Of a stretch of DNA of 13,769 nt, positions 13,691 to 13,769 are shown in pieces. The position numbers and the translations under genes were made by a program. The stretch is taken from assembly GCA_964358175.1 (NCBI GenBank), contig CAYHOI010000049.1:1-13769 (forward strand). The letters are read 5' to 3'. Below the pieces are notes generated by a model. That model did not search any database. It was not told the origin of the DNA and saw only the letters and a list, made by a program, of their open reading frames with translations. Source of the DNA: CAYHOI01 sp964358175 (lineage in GTDB: Bacteria > Margulisbacteria > Riflemargulisbacteria > GWF2-35-9). Positions within the stretch are counted from its first letter, which is position 1; each line of letters opens with the position of its first letter.

Positions 13691-13702
13691 GGCGGTTTAC
13701 AA
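13673..13702 (-). promoter_or_regulatory. Possible promoter at the start of folP
   Basis: Minus-strand TTGTAA (13702-13697) and TATAAT (13678-13673) are 18 nt apart. The -10 box lies 6 nt before the second in-frame ATG of folP (13666), so transcription would begin at or next to that ATG and give a leaderless message. The same bases code for residues 5-6 if translation starts at 13690, so only one reading is likely to be right. Confidence 0.35.
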
Positions 13703-13769
13703 GCAAGCACTAGGGCAAGGCAACGTCAAAGTCGCGACAGATTGAGTTTGCGTAACATCTAACGAGCCC
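13691..13769 (-). other. Right edge upstream of folP, no assignable gene
   Basis: On the minus strand one frame is open from the window edge to TAA at 13699-13697, and another to a TAG slightly earlier. Either could be the tail of an upstream gene, but neither peptide resembles a family I recognise. No RNA gene or repeat is visible. Confidence 0.25.

Overview
The window is a dense piece of bacterial chromosome of moderate G+C. Genes abut or overlap almost everywhere. It shows no rRNA, tRNA, CRISPR array, insertion sequence or other mobile element. The gene set is type III glutamine synthetase, MazG, a GlmM-type phosphohexomutase, a dihydropteroate synthase with the extra N-terminal domain, a bactofilin and a SurA-like exported protein. 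This points to a Gram-negative-type, didermic, probably anaerobic or candidate-phylum lineage. Omnitrophota, Elusimicrobiota or other PVC-like groups are my guess from gene style only; the sequence does not prove it.

Layout. Left edge, plus strand: the last 19 codons of an unidentified gene (1-60), a SurA-like periplasmic chaperone (102-1046) and mazG (1070-1861). mazG runs convergently into a long minus-strand block that fills the rest of the window. Read in the direction of transcription, the block has two runs. Run A (13690 to 10443) is folP-folK-tsaE-tsaB-rimI, covering folate biosynthesis, the tRNA t6A machinery and ribosomal protein S18 acetylation. Run B (10272 to 1877) is glnN-bioA-bactofilin-rnfE-rnfC-rnfD-rnfG-glmM. 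A good sigma70-type promoter (TTGACA-18-TATACT) and a strong Shine-Dalgarno precede glnN. After that, every gene follows within 14 nt or overlaps the previous one, so all may share one transcript.

The most unusual part is the Rnf/Nqr-like segment (6415-3267). It has four of the six Rnf membrane-complex genes, in the order E-C-D-G; rnfA and rnfB are not next to them. Each of the three subunits that normally handle flavin has lost or changed its flavin motif. RnfC lacks the glycine-rich GLGGAGFPT-type loop, RnfD has an altered SGATPL-type site, and RnfG has Pro where the FMN-bearing Thr should be. By contrast, the iron-sulfur ligands are intact: two CxxCxxCxxxCP motifs in RnfC and the two intramembrane Cys of RnfE. 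Such selective decay suggests a divergent, flavin-poor Rnf-like membrane complex that may not oxidise NADH. It is preceded by a bactofilin and translationally coupled to a cell-wall sugar mutase. This is the best candidate here for an undescribed system.

The other genes look like ordinary, intact housekeeping genes.
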